Source: an uncultured Clostridia bacterium
GTDB lineage: Bacteria > Bacillota > Clostridia > Oscillospirales > CAG-272
Length of the DNA: 9,611 nucleotides
Direction of reading: 5' to 3'
Assembly: GCA_904502015.1 (NCBI GenBank)
Contig: CAJGEA010000063.1
Location: forward strand, 1 to 9,611
Of this stretch, positions 1 through 6,682 are shown one piece after another. Numbering within the stretch: the first letter of the stretch is position 1; each line of letters starts with the position of its first letter. Position numbers and translations under genes: made by a program. The notes under the pieces are model-generated. The model did not search any database and was not told the DNA's origin. It worked only from the letters and a program-made list of their open reading frames with translations.

Positions 1-1
1 G

Positions 2-199
2 TTTGTTGATAATTACAACGCCGATTACAGCCGCGACATAGAGCCCATGGAGGGAGGTCACGGCGATCAGTATTATCGGTGGATGATCCAATACATTTCT
101 GCCTACAAGGGCGGTTTGGAGTGTCCCGTTCTTATTGAAGAGAAACGTGAAAGAGAATTGTCTCGATTTATCAAGAAATATGAGCAAGGCATGAACTGA
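2..199 (+). CDS. 3' end of an unidentified protein gene (partial)
   Basis: An open frame enters from the left edge and stops at TGA 197-199, giving the last 65 residues of a protein. The fragment is rich in Tyr, Asp and Glu near its start (DNYNADYSRDIEPMEGGHGD) and ends in a charged helix (EEKRERELSRFIKKYEQG). It shows no membrane segment and no motif I can tie to a family. Support for it being real is the clean stop followed 22 bp later by a strong hairpin that could end its transcript, and the absence of any competing frame. Function unknown; the domain-bearing part lies outside the window. Confidence 0.6.
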   Translation, partial: FVDNYNADYSRDIEPMEGGHGDQYYRWMIQYISAYKGGLECPVLIEEKRERELSRFIKKYEQGMN

Positions 200-221
200 T
201 CGGTTCGTATAAAAACATATT

Positions 222-265
222 ACAAAGACACTTCGCAGAGTTGAACATCTGCGAAGTGTCTTTGT
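222..265. terminator. Perfect 18-bp stem hairpin, probable terminator
   Basis: Arms 222-239 and 248-265 are exact reverse complements with an 8-nt loop (240-247). The hairpin follows the stop of the left-edge gene. It lacks a classical T-tract on the plus strand (GACAAC follows). The stem base itself is U-rich, and on the minus strand a looser T-rich stretch follows (AATATGTTTTTA). It probably ends the upstream plus-strand transcript and insulates tRNA-Arg. Confidence 0.55.
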
Positions 266-347
266 GACAACAACTGAGCTATATTTAAGAAATGTGCCAT
301 TGGTTTGATGTTTCCAAGCCTCCGGCATGTTTTCTCAAACACAATAT

Positions 348-422
348 GCCTCCATAGTTAAATGGATATAACAAGCCCCTCCTAAGGGTTAGTTATGGGT
401 TCGATTCCCGTTGGGGGTGCCA
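348..422 (+). tRNA. tRNA-Arg (anticodon CCT)
   Basis: A full cloverleaf can be drawn. The acceptor stem is 348-354 with 412-418 (first pair G-U). The D stem is 357-360 with 369-372. The anticodon stem is 374-378 with 386-390, around loop CTCCTAA. The T stem is 395-399 with 407-411, around TTCGATT. The discriminator base is G419 and CCA is encoded at 420-422. The anticodon CCT (381-383) reads AGG, so this is a minor arginine tRNA. The variable loop is 4 nt. The gene is single, with its own terminator 2 bp downstream. I found no convincing -35/-10 pair between the preceding hairpin and the tRNA. Confidence 0.95.
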
Positions 423-423
423 G

Positions 424-452
424 AAAAAAGCACTGCGGAGGCAGTGCTTTTT
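424..452 (+). terminator. Rho-independent terminator of tRNA-Arg
   Basis: Stem 429-436 pairs with 441-448 (core GCACTGC/GCAGTGC) around loop GGAG. It is flanked by A6 on the left and a T5 run on the right (448-452), immediately after the tRNA CCA end. Confidence 0.82.
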
Positions 453-487
453 CAACGAAATAAATCCCTTCTCATACTCATTGCGAC

Positions 488-527
488 TACAACGAGCCAC
501 CGCAAGGTCTTGCGGTGGCTCGTTGTA
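488..527. terminator. Perfect 18-bp hairpin downstream of the rhamnosidase gene
   Basis: Arms 488-505 and 510-527 are exact reverse complements around loop GGTC. The hairpin lies 8 bp beyond the minus-strand stop codon at 536 and faces the tRNA-Arg transcript, so it most likely ends the rhamnosidase transcript. Neither side has a U-tract, so termination strength is uncertain; it may instead act as a 3' stabilising structure. Confidence 0.5.
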
Positions 528-535
528 TACATGGA

Positions 536-2755
536 TCAGATCGCGCACGAGAAGGCGGCGTTATTGCCCTCCATCTCCACGCTTTGTCCGTCAGGCAGGA
601 CAACTGTGGCGCGCATATCGGGGGTGGGAAGGGAAACGCTCAGGGTAAGAGCGCCGTCCTTCTTTTCCCACTCTACGGCGATATTTCCGTGTGGGGTGGG
701 CACGGTACCCTTCGCCCACGTCAAGCCAAAGCCGTCCACGTGGGGCTTGATACGTACAGCGTTGTAGCCATTCTCGGTGGGGTAAACGCCGATGATCATC
801 TCGGAGAACTCGTAGATGGGCGCAGAACTCCAAGCATGGCATTCGCTACGGGGCCAATCGGGGTTCTCGCACCAGGTCGTGCAATGCAGATCCAGCATCT
901 TCTGCCAGCCCTCCATTTGCTTGGGGGCGTATTCGTAACGGTTGGCCAGCTCCAGCGCACGGAACATATAGTGGTTCATGGAGAAGCAGCACTGAGCAAG
1001 CGGAATGTCGGCGTTGAAGGTGCGATCCACCAGCTTGCCTGCCTCCTCGCCCTTCACAGCCCCCGAGAGGACGGCCCACACCGTAGTGTGCTGGCTGTAA
1101 GCTTGCGTCGAGGGAGTGTCGCGGTACAGACCCTGTTCCTTGTCGTAGCAATGCTCGTTGATTCGGTCGATCATTTGGGCAGCTCTTGCACGATAATCCT
1201 GCGCCGTGCCGGGACGTCCCACGGTGTCACAGATCTGAGCGGCGGCCTCAAGGGCGGCGGCGTACATCATGCAGGTTACGGTAACGGGCTCGGTGCGTCC
1301 ACCTACGGGAATACCGTAAGGCCAAGTAGGCACCCAGTCAACGTAGGTCCAATACGGAGTAGGCCCAATGAGCCCCTCGGGGGTCTTGTTGGCCTCAAAG
1401 CATTCCAGCGCCTTGTCTACCGTACCCGACAGCGCACGTACACGAGCGAGCTCCTCGCGGCTCCCTCCCGCATAGCGCAGGTACTCGCGGAGCATGAGAA
1501 TCCAGAACAGCGTAAAGCCGGGGATGATCTGGGTGAAATTGGAGGGATAGTTGGCCTGCAGCATACCGTCGGCCAACTGGGAGTGTCCGAGGTCTGTCAC
1601 GCTCTTGAAGGGCATGCGGTTATCGGCCGTCAGGCGGAAGGTGTAGAGCATTTCCAGGCAGCTATCCATCTGGTACTGCTGCTGCTCGTAGTACGGGCAG
1701 TCCACGTACATCTCGTGCGTGCAGCACAGCAACGTGTTTCGACTGATAGCCCACATCTGATTCAGCCGCTCGTCCGAGCAGGTAAACGTGCCCGCATGGT
1801 CGATCGGATAGAAATACGAGCCGTAGGTGAGCTCCAAGAGCTCGGGCGTGGCGTCGGCATCAAACTCTACGCGAATGTAGCGGAAGGAACGATACCAGAA
1901 TGGCTCAAACACCTGCTTCTCGCCCGTGGCGGTAATGATATCGTAAGCGCCAGTCAGTTGGCTGGTTTCGTGGCTGTGGTTGTCACGGCGCTCTTTATAA
2001 CCGTGGCCGTTTTCGTTGACCAGGGTGTAGCATTCGGCATATATAAGGCGAACCTGCGTGCCCGCCTTTGCTTGCAAATTCAGGTATACCTTGGCCGTGG
2101 TGTAGCTACCGGCATCAAATTCGATAAAACCTTCTCCACGGCGCACGATTTTCATCTCACGAGCAGGGAAGAGCTCCATTTGCGGAATGGGGCGGGGGGT
2201 GAGTATGTACTGTTCACTGAGACCAAAGGGATTGAAGCATTTGTTGCCCAAATCAGGAGCATACATAGCTTTAACGGTCACGGGAGCACGCTTGGAGACA
2301 CCGTGTACCGTCTCAAACGGAGGCATGGAGGGGTGCAATCCGGCACAATGATGGAAAGAAATTCCATCCTCGCGCTCACAGATCCACGATTCGTCGGTGG
2401 AAATTTCGGTCGAAGATCCATTGACAGTCAGCGTGCCATCGAACCACATGGCGGGCTTGGAGCGTCGGTAGATTGAAATAAAGTCGCCCTCCACAAGATA
2501 CATCACCTTGGCAATGAGCTTGTTTTCGCCCGCAACGAGAAAGGGGGTGAGATCGACTTCCTCGTAATACGTCTGGTATTCCGAGCCTTGGCAGGGGCCT
2601 TCGGATACTATATGTCCATTCAGGTACAGTTGATAGCGTGAATCGCCGCACACGCGCGCCGTGAGGGTGGCACCCGCATCGGCATCAAACGATTTGGAGA
2701 AAAAGTAAAATTGGGATGCTGACGGCTTCACGTCAGCACAGATCCATAAACTCAT
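536..2755 (-). CDS. GH78-type alpha-L-rhamnosidase, cytoplasmic
   Basis: A 739-residue protein with the layout of bacterial GH78 alpha-L-rhamnosidases, which hydrolyse terminal L-rhamnose from plant glycosides and polysaccharides. Residues 1-120 form an N-terminal jelly-roll module (lectin-like CGDSRYQLYLNG), 150-320 further beta modules, 320-660 an alpha/alpha toroid with the catalytic site, and 660-739 a C-terminal beta domain. The motif at 352-364 (DCPYYEQQQYQMD) places D352, E357 and D364 at the 0/+5/+12 spacing of the GH78 acid cluster; E630 in TTWCE fits the general base. There is no signal peptide, so it probably acts on imported oligosaccharides. ATG at 2755 is set by GGAGGT six bases upstream. 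A terminator sits just upstream, leaving little promoter room. Exact substrate cannot be read from sequence. Confidence 0.85.
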   Translation of the reverse strand: MSLWICADVKPSASQFYFFSKSFDADAGATLTARVCGDSRYQLYLNGHIVSEGPCQGSEYQTYYEEVDLTPFLVAGENKLIAKVMYLVEGDFISIYRRSKPAMWFDGTLTVNGSSTEISTDESWICEREDGISFHHCAGLHPSMPPFETVHGVSKRAPVTVKAMYAPDLGNKCFNPFGLSEQYILTPRPIPQMELFPAREMKIVRRGEGFIEFDAGSYTTAKVYLNLQAKAGTQVRLIYAECYTLVNENGHGYKERRDNHSHETSQLTGAYDIITATGEKQVFEPFWYRSFRYIRVEFDADATPELLELTYGSYFYPIDHAGTFTCSDERLNQMWAISRNTLLCCTHEMYVDCPYYEQQQYQMDSCLEMLYTFRLTADNRMPFKSVTDLGHSQLADGMLQANYPSNFTQIIPGFTLFWILMLREYLRYAGGSREELARVRALSGTVDKALECFEANKTPEGLIGPTPYWTYVDWVPTWPYGIPVGGRTEPVTVTCMMYAAALEAAAQICDTVGRPGTAQDYRARAAQMIDRINEHCYDKEQGLYRDTPSTQAYSQHTTVWAVLSGAVKGEEAGKLVDRTFNADIPLAQCCFSMNHYMFRALELANRYEYAPKQMEGWQKMLDLHCTTWCENPDWPRSECHAWSSAPIYEFSEMIIGVYPTENGYNAVRIKPHVDGFGLTWAKGTVPTPHGNIAVEWEKKDGALTLSVSLPTPDMRATVVLPDGQSVEMEGNNAAFSCAI

Positions 2756-2782
2756 GGCTATACCTCCAATATTTTATATCGA

Positions 2783-2820
2783 AAAATCACCCCAAAACCA
2801 CGTCGTTTTGGGGTGATTTT
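2783..2820 (-). terminator. Strong terminator of the flavodoxin-like gene (bidirectional look)
   Basis: Arms 2783-2798 and 2805-2820 are exact complements (16 bp, core CACCCC/GGGGTG) around a 6-nt loop. Read on the minus strand the stem is followed by five Ts (2782-2786 complement, partly in the stem). It stands about 60 bp past the stop of the 2881-3312 gene and only 27 bp before the start of the rhamnosidase gene. It may therefore end the first transcript or act as an attenuator for the second. Confidence 0.8.
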
Positions 2821-2842
2821 ATCATAAACACGTATTCGGATA

Positions 2843-2856
2843 TGATTTAGTACAAT
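2843..2856. repeat. 14-bp direct repeat, copy 1
   Basis: TGATTTAGTACAAT occurs here and, unchanged and in the same orientation, at 3563-3576. Both copies lie in AT-rich spacers a short way past the stop of a minus-strand gene (25 bp past 2881 here). Function unknown. Confidence 0.5.
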
Positions 2857-2880
2857 AATCGCTGCTTGGTATGTTTTTGA

Positions 2881-3312
2881 TTACTTGCAGTTGGCGACCA
2901 TTTCCTCAACCCAAGCCACCAGCTCGGTCCTGAGCTCATCGGTCAGCTTGCCACCGAAGGGGCCGAAGCCACCGAAGGAAATGACCTTAACGCCAACCAG
3001 ATTGGTGCCTGCGCCGCTGATGATCTCAGCCAGCTTGTCGGCGGCGGCCTGCGTACCGTCCACCAGCAGAGCTACGTTGTGAGCACGGGTTTTGTTCAAC
3101 TCGGCGCAGAAACGGCGAACCTCGTCCGAAATCTCGCTCTTGGCGCTGATACCCAGAACAACGATGCGCTCCTTATCGCAGGGATATTCGGGGGGGAATT
3201 TGCCGCTGGTCGCGTTGACGGCGAGCTCATACTTTTCCTTCAGAACGTCGGAAAACTGAGCCATGCCTTTTTTGCCCGAATTGTAAAGAACGCGCATTTT
3301 GATAAGAGCCAT
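2881..3312 (-). CDS. Small flavodoxin-fold protein, non-canonical
   Basis: A 143-residue soluble protein with the alternating strand/helix pattern of a flavodoxin-like fold. Strand 1 is at 6-10 (MRVLY), a central strand at 49-56 (RIVVLGIS), another at 79-85 (NVALLVD), and a late Gly-rich turn at 111-121 (ISFGGFGPFGG) precedes the last helix. The first loop reads NSGKKGMA instead of the Thr/Ser-rich phosphate loop of true flavodoxins, so FMN binding is doubtful. Length matches short flavodoxins. ATG at 3312 is chosen because AGGAGGT lies 5 bases upstream; an in-frame ATG five codons later fits worse. It has its own extended -10 promoter and a strong terminator, so it is monocistronic. A redox or electron-transfer role is possible; the position downstream of feoB hints at iron metabolism but is only context. 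Confidence 0.65.
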   Translation of the reverse strand: MALIKMRVLYNSGKKGMAQFSDVLKEKYELAVNATSGKFPPEYPCDKERIVVLGISAKSEISDEVRRFCAELNKTRAHNVALLVDGTQAAADKLAEIISGAGTNLVGVKVISFGGFGPFGGKLTDELRTELVAWVEEMVANCK

Positions 3313-3387
3313 AATAAACCTCCTTGAAAATGTCGGCGCAACGCTGATTGGGCGACGGGCCGAGCATCTAATAATTTTTACTTATTC

Positions 3388-3396
3388 ATTATATCA
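3388..3396 (-). promoter_or_regulatory. Extended -10 promoter of the flavodoxin-like gene
   Basis: On the minus strand a perfect TATAAT (3388-3393) is preceded by TGA (3394-3396), giving the extended -10 form TGnTATAAT. No good -35 hexamer is seen, as is usual for extended -10 promoters. The start point would be near 3381, with a leader of about 70 nt before the start codon at 3312. Confidence 0.5.
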
Positions 3397-3632
3397 CATA
3401 TGTTGAAAAAAAAGATACCCATTTTTTTAACATCGAAAGACTTTGTAGGAATCGACAAATTTGACACCCCTATATAGGGCATAATGATAAAACACATCCT
3501 GCCCAACGTGTCTTTTTTCTCTGCTTTAATAATTTCCTTCTTCCCCTTTATACGCTAAATTTTGATTTAGTACAATTTTATATATATCTAATTTTATGAA
3601 GCGATCAAATGATCATTCACTTCCCTTGCCGG
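3397..3632. other. AT-rich spacer between feoB and the flavodoxin-like gene
   Basis: No protein gene is seen. The stretch holds an A-run/T-run pair near 3404-3428 flanking GATACCCA (too AT-only for a normal terminator). It also has a TTGACA at 3461-3466 directly against the palindrome CCCTATATAGGG (3468-3479), the second copy of the 14-bp repeat (3563-3576), and the near-palindrome GATCAAATGATC (3603-3614) just past the feoB stop. No clear terminator for feoB is visible. Confidence 0.5.
3563..3576. repeat. 14-bp direct repeat, copy 2
   Basis: Second exact copy of TGATTTAGTACAAT, 720 bp from the first and in the same orientation, 57 bp past the feoB stop codon. Confidence 0.5.
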
Positions 3633-5624
3633 TTAAATAAACACAAATACGGTTTTCAAGATTATGCAAAGCAGTAGGCCAACCGCGATTGGAATCATAA
3701 CCGCGAGTCCCGTCCAGCCCCAACTTCCCGTTTCCTTTTTTACCGTGAGCAATGTCGTGGTACATGGTGCGTGGAAGATAAACAATATCAAAAAGCAAAC
3801 AACGGACTGCCACGTCCAGCCGTGAGCCGTCAGTTGCGCGCTCAGCGCTCCGATTGAACCGTAATCGGTCAACGTTCCCCCCGCGCTGTAGATCATCCAT
3901 AAAATCGGCAACACCAATTCATTAGCGGGAGCGGCCAACACAAGCGCCATCAGCACGGCCCCGCTCACACCCAACAATTCCCCGATGGGGTGTATCAGTT
4001 GGGAGAGCCAAACCAGCAGGTTCGCATCGCCTACCGACATCTGACCGCATATCCACAAAATACCTCCCGCGGGGGCGGCCACCGCTACTGCACGCCCCAA
4101 AACATACAGTGTACGATCCAGCATGGAGCGAACGAGCACCTGACCAACGTGCGGAACGCGGTATGGAGGTAATTCCAGTATAAACCCGCCGGGCTGCCCC
4201 TTGAGCAATGTGACAGACAGTATTTTGGACACTATAAATGTAATGCCGACAGAAACAAGGATACAGGCAGTCACGGCAAGGGCCGATATCACTTCTGCCC
4301 ATGCCCCCTTCCCTGCAAATGTACTCGCCAGAAGAATGGTAACCATTGCCAGAATCGTTGGGAATTTACCGTTGCAGGGTACCAGGCTATTGGTGAGTAC
4401 GGCAATCATACGCTCTCTGGGGGAGTCGATGATGCGGCAAGCCGTTACACCCGCCGCGTTACACCCAAAGCCCATACACATGGTCAACGATTGCTTCCCG
4501 CAAGCGTTACAGGCGCGAAAGCAACGGTCAAAATTAAATGCGATGCGCGGCAAGAATCCCACGTCCTCCAGCAACGTATATAAAGGAAAGAAAATCGCCA
4601 TCGGCGGGAGCATGACCGAAACTACCCACGTAAGCGTGCGATAAACGCCATCCAGTAGAAATCCTTTCACCCACCACGGTACCCATGACCATATCAGCCT
4701 TGATGCAAGCCATTCACCCAACCGCCAAAACAGACTTGATAACCACGCGGAGGGATAGTTCGCGCCCACAATGGTCAGCCAGAATACGAGCGAAAGGAAC
4801 ACGAGTGCTATGGGGATGGCAGTATATCGGCCCATGCAAACGCGATCAGCCAGTGGCAAGCGGTGTTTTCTCTTGGCGTTTTTCTCAGACGGAGAGTTAA
4901 ATGTGGCCTCAGCCACGATCTGCCGTGTGACGGAAAGAAAATCCGCTGCCGACGGAATGTCCGGAACGTCGCACGGTTGCTCCGACCTTTTGCAGAGCGG
5001 TAGATTGGGGACGGACACGCGGTCTACCGCTCCTGCTATTTCAGTTCGAAGACAATCCAAACCGATGCCCGATTTCGCGCTGGTTGTCACAACCGTAAAT
5101 CCCGTCATCTCTGACAGCTTCTCCGGGTTGATCTCCACCCCCTGCTTTCGTGCTTCGTCAATCAGATTGACGCAAACGATCATGGGAATGGGCAATTCGC
5201 GGAAAATATGTTGGATCTGATAGGCAAGTAACAGATTTCGCTCCAGATTCAACGCGTCGCAGACTACCACAACAGCGTCAATGGGTTGCGTGCGCAGAAA
5301 ATCCAAGGCCTCGTTTTCCTCGGCGGAATGAGGTCTTAACGAATAGCATCCGGGCAGATCGGCCAGCAGTATCGTCGGTTGCCGATCGGTTACAGCTTGG
5401 GCTTTGTGCTTACATTTGCATTTACAAACGCCCACCGCGCATCCCACCGTTTTTCCCGTCCAATTCCCCGTGTGCTGATGCAAACCCGTCAAGGCGTTGA
5501 AAATACTGCTTTTGCCCACGTTGGGGTTACCCGCCAGCGCCACTAATTGGGCCTCGTGATCTATTTGGCCGTTCTTGGCAAACCTGGTAGCCGACCGTCC
5601 CGCTGAGGATAGCGTCAGTCCCAT
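3633..5624 (-). CDS. feoB: Ferrous iron transporter FeoB
   Basis: FeoB imports Fe(II) through the inner membrane, driven or gated by its N-terminal GTPase. Numbering from ATG 5624 (663 aa): G1 GNPNVGKS at 32-39, G3 DLPG at 89-92, G4 NLID at 153-156, G5 TSAKSG at 181-186. A linker to about 265 precedes the membrane domain. That domain has the paired gate segments typical of clostridial FeoB: MGFGCN (384-389) with PCNGKFPT (416-423), and HAPCTTT (618-624). Between G2 and G3 lies an unusual Cys/Lys/His insert (CKCKCKHK, 67-74). ATG 5624 overlaps the feoA stop by 10 bp, implying translational coupling; a GTG at 5657 would add 11 residues and cannot be excluded, since neither has a strong ribosome site. 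It is shorter than the roughly 770-residue enterobacterial form, as common in Firmicutes. Iron-repressed expression is expected from family knowledge, but I see no clear operator. Confidence 0.93.
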   Translation of the reverse strand: MGLTLSSAGRSATRFAKNGQIDHEAQLVALAGNPNVGKSSIFNALTGLHQHTGNWTGKTVGCAVGVCKCKCKHKAQAVTDRQPTILLADLPGCYSLRPHSAEENEALDFLRTQPIDAVVVVCDALNLERNLLLAYQIQHIFRELPIPMIVCVNLIDEARKQGVEINPEKLSEMTGFTVVTTSAKSGIGLDCLRTEIAGAVDRVSVPNLPLCKRSEQPCDVPDIPSAADFLSVTRQIVAEATFNSPSEKNAKRKHRLPLADRVCMGRYTAIPIALVFLSLVFWLTIVGANYPSAWLSSLFWRLGEWLASRLIWSWVPWWVKGFLLDGVYRTLTWVVSVMLPPMAIFFPLYTLLEDVGFLPRIAFNFDRCFRACNACGKQSLTMCMGFGCNAAGVTACRIIDSPRERMIAVLTNSLVPCNGKFPTILAMVTILLASTFAGKGAWAEVISALAVTACILVSVGITFIVSKILSVTLLKGQPGGFILELPPYRVPHVGQVLVRSMLDRTLYVLGRAVAVAAPAGGILWICGQMSVGDANLLVWLSQLIHPIGELLGVSGAVLMALVLAAPANELVLPILWMIYSAGGTLTDYGSIGALSAQLTAHGWTWQSVVCFLILFIFHAPCTTTLLTVKKETGSWGWTGLAVMIPIAVGLLLCIILKTVFVFI

Positions 5625-6019
5625 ACCGCACGGCTTTCTGTGTCCGATTGTCGGCACGCAGTCAAATCGGCAACAGCGTCTTTCACGGAAACGAGTATTG
5701 AATCCTTGCTTTGTATCATTTGAATGCTTTGGGCATCCTTCTTTCGCAACGCAATCATGGATTGACCGATGCAGGATTCGCGATCCGAATGCCCGTGTAG
5801 TACGTGAAACGCCATAGGATCACCCAAAAAGCCGATCATCTCACAACGAACGGCCGTACCTACGGAAAACCCCAAATCGCACATACGGTCGGCAAGTTCA
5901 CCGGGTTCAATAGCCGTAATGCGCGCGCATTGCCCCGGAAGAAGCTCATCCAATGTGCGCGGAATGGACGAATCAGATGTATCTATGGCAAGGGATGGAA
6001 TGACGGGCCGAATATTCAT
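5615..6019 (-). CDS. feoA: FeoA domain protein, iron transport accessory
   Basis: A 134-residue protein whose core (about 22-103) is the SH3-like FeoA domain: TLDELLPGQCARITAIEPGE, then RMCDLGFSVGTAVRC, GDP, and the closing MIALRKKDAQSIQM strand. FeoA is a small cytoplasmic partner of FeoB needed for Fe(II) uptake. The family is usually about 75-85 residues; here a 20-residue N-terminal lead and a polar tail of about 30 residues (to 134) are added, and the last codons overlap feoB. ATG 6019 is supported by GGAGG eight bases upstream. It is the first gene of a feoA-feoB pair. Its upstream spacer (6020-6101) is closed off by the tadA terminator, so the pair must have its own promoter there, although I see no good -35/-10 match. 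Confidence 0.85.
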   Translation of the reverse strand: MNIRPVIPSLAIDTSDSSIPRTLDELLPGQCARITAIEPGELADRMCDLGFSVGTAVRCEMIGFLGDPMAFHVLHGHSDRESCIGQSMIALRKKDAQSIQMIQSKDSILVSVKDAVADLTACRQSDTESRAVWD

Positions 6020-6101
6020 AAAAGAAACCTCCGTAGCGTTTGATAATTGAATGACTCCGATAATAGAGTATGCCGTTACGGGGTTTGTGGTGATTCCTGT
6101 C

Positions 6102-6143
6102 GAAAAATCGGATGCCTGAGGAAATTCCCTCGGGCATCCGATT
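6102..6143 (-). terminator. Rho-independent terminator of tadA
   Basis: Arms 6106-6121 and 6128-6143 form a 16-bp stem (one T-G pair) around loop AAATTC. On the minus strand it ends in TTTTT (complement of 6103-6107). It begins 11 bp past the tadA stop codon. Confidence 0.87.
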
Positions 6144-6154
6144 GAGCATTGATC

Positions 6155-6640
6155 TTAACTTCTTTTTTCCTTGAAAAAATCTTGTAGCACTTCCCTGCAC
6201 GCAGGTTCACAGCATCCGTATTCTACCGTTGTCATGGACTTTTGCGTGGGGTGCTTGTGAAGTGACCACACGCTTCCCATAGCGCCCGCCACGGGATCCT
6301 TCGCGCCACAGACAACGCGGGGGATACGGGCGTGTAGGATTGCCCCCGCACACATGGGGCAAGGCTCCAGCGTGACGTAGAGCGCGCAATCGGACAGACG
6401 CCAGTTCCCTTTTTGACCGCACGCCTGCTCAATGGCTTGAATTTCGGCGTGTCCTATGGCGGTTTGGCACGCCTCGCGTGTGTTACGACCAACGGCAACT
6501 ACCTCACCCGTAGCATTGTCCACAATAACGGCTCCCACCGGCACGTCGTCACTTGCGGCTGCTGCCTCGCTCGCCTGCTTGAGCGCCATATTCATATATC
6601 GGATATCTTGATCCGTCCACGGCGTTCGTTCGTCTTGCAT
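6155..6640 (-). CDS. tadA: tRNA-specific adenosine deaminase TadA
   Basis: TadA converts the wobble adenosine of tRNA-Arg(ACG) to inosine so that one tRNA reads CGU, CGC and CGA. The 161-residue protein has the full zinc deaminase signature: GHAEIQAI (His64 zinc ligand, Glu66 proton shuttle) and PCPMCAG (Cys94 and Cys97 zinc ligands). DDVPVGAVIV (31-40) and the substrate-contact Asn53 (GRN) match bacterial TadA, as does length. I chose ATG 6640 because AAAGGA lies 6 bases upstream; the in-frame ATG at 6655 lacks a ribosome site. It lies 42 bp behind the DUF2500-like gene, so co-transcription is likely, and it has a strong terminator. A generic cytidine/guanine deaminase is less likely, given the PCPMCAGAI context. 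Confidence 0.93.
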   Translation of the reverse strand: MQDERTPWTDQDIRYMNMALKQASEAAAASDDVPVGAVIVDNATGEVVAVGRNTREACQTAIGHAEIQAIEQACGQKGNWRLSDCALYVTLEPCPMCAGAILHARIPRVVCGAKDPVAGAMGSVWSLHKHPTQKSMTTVEYGCCEPACREVLQDFFKEKRS

Positions 6641-6682
6641 AGAATTTCCTTTCATGTGGAATCATGGGAACGGGAATCGGTG

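Noticed and set aside
515..2476. 653-codon plus-strand open frame opposite the rhamnosidase gene
   Set aside because: It is the antisense shadow of a clear GH78 gene; its translation has no recognisable domain and it lacks a ribosome site.
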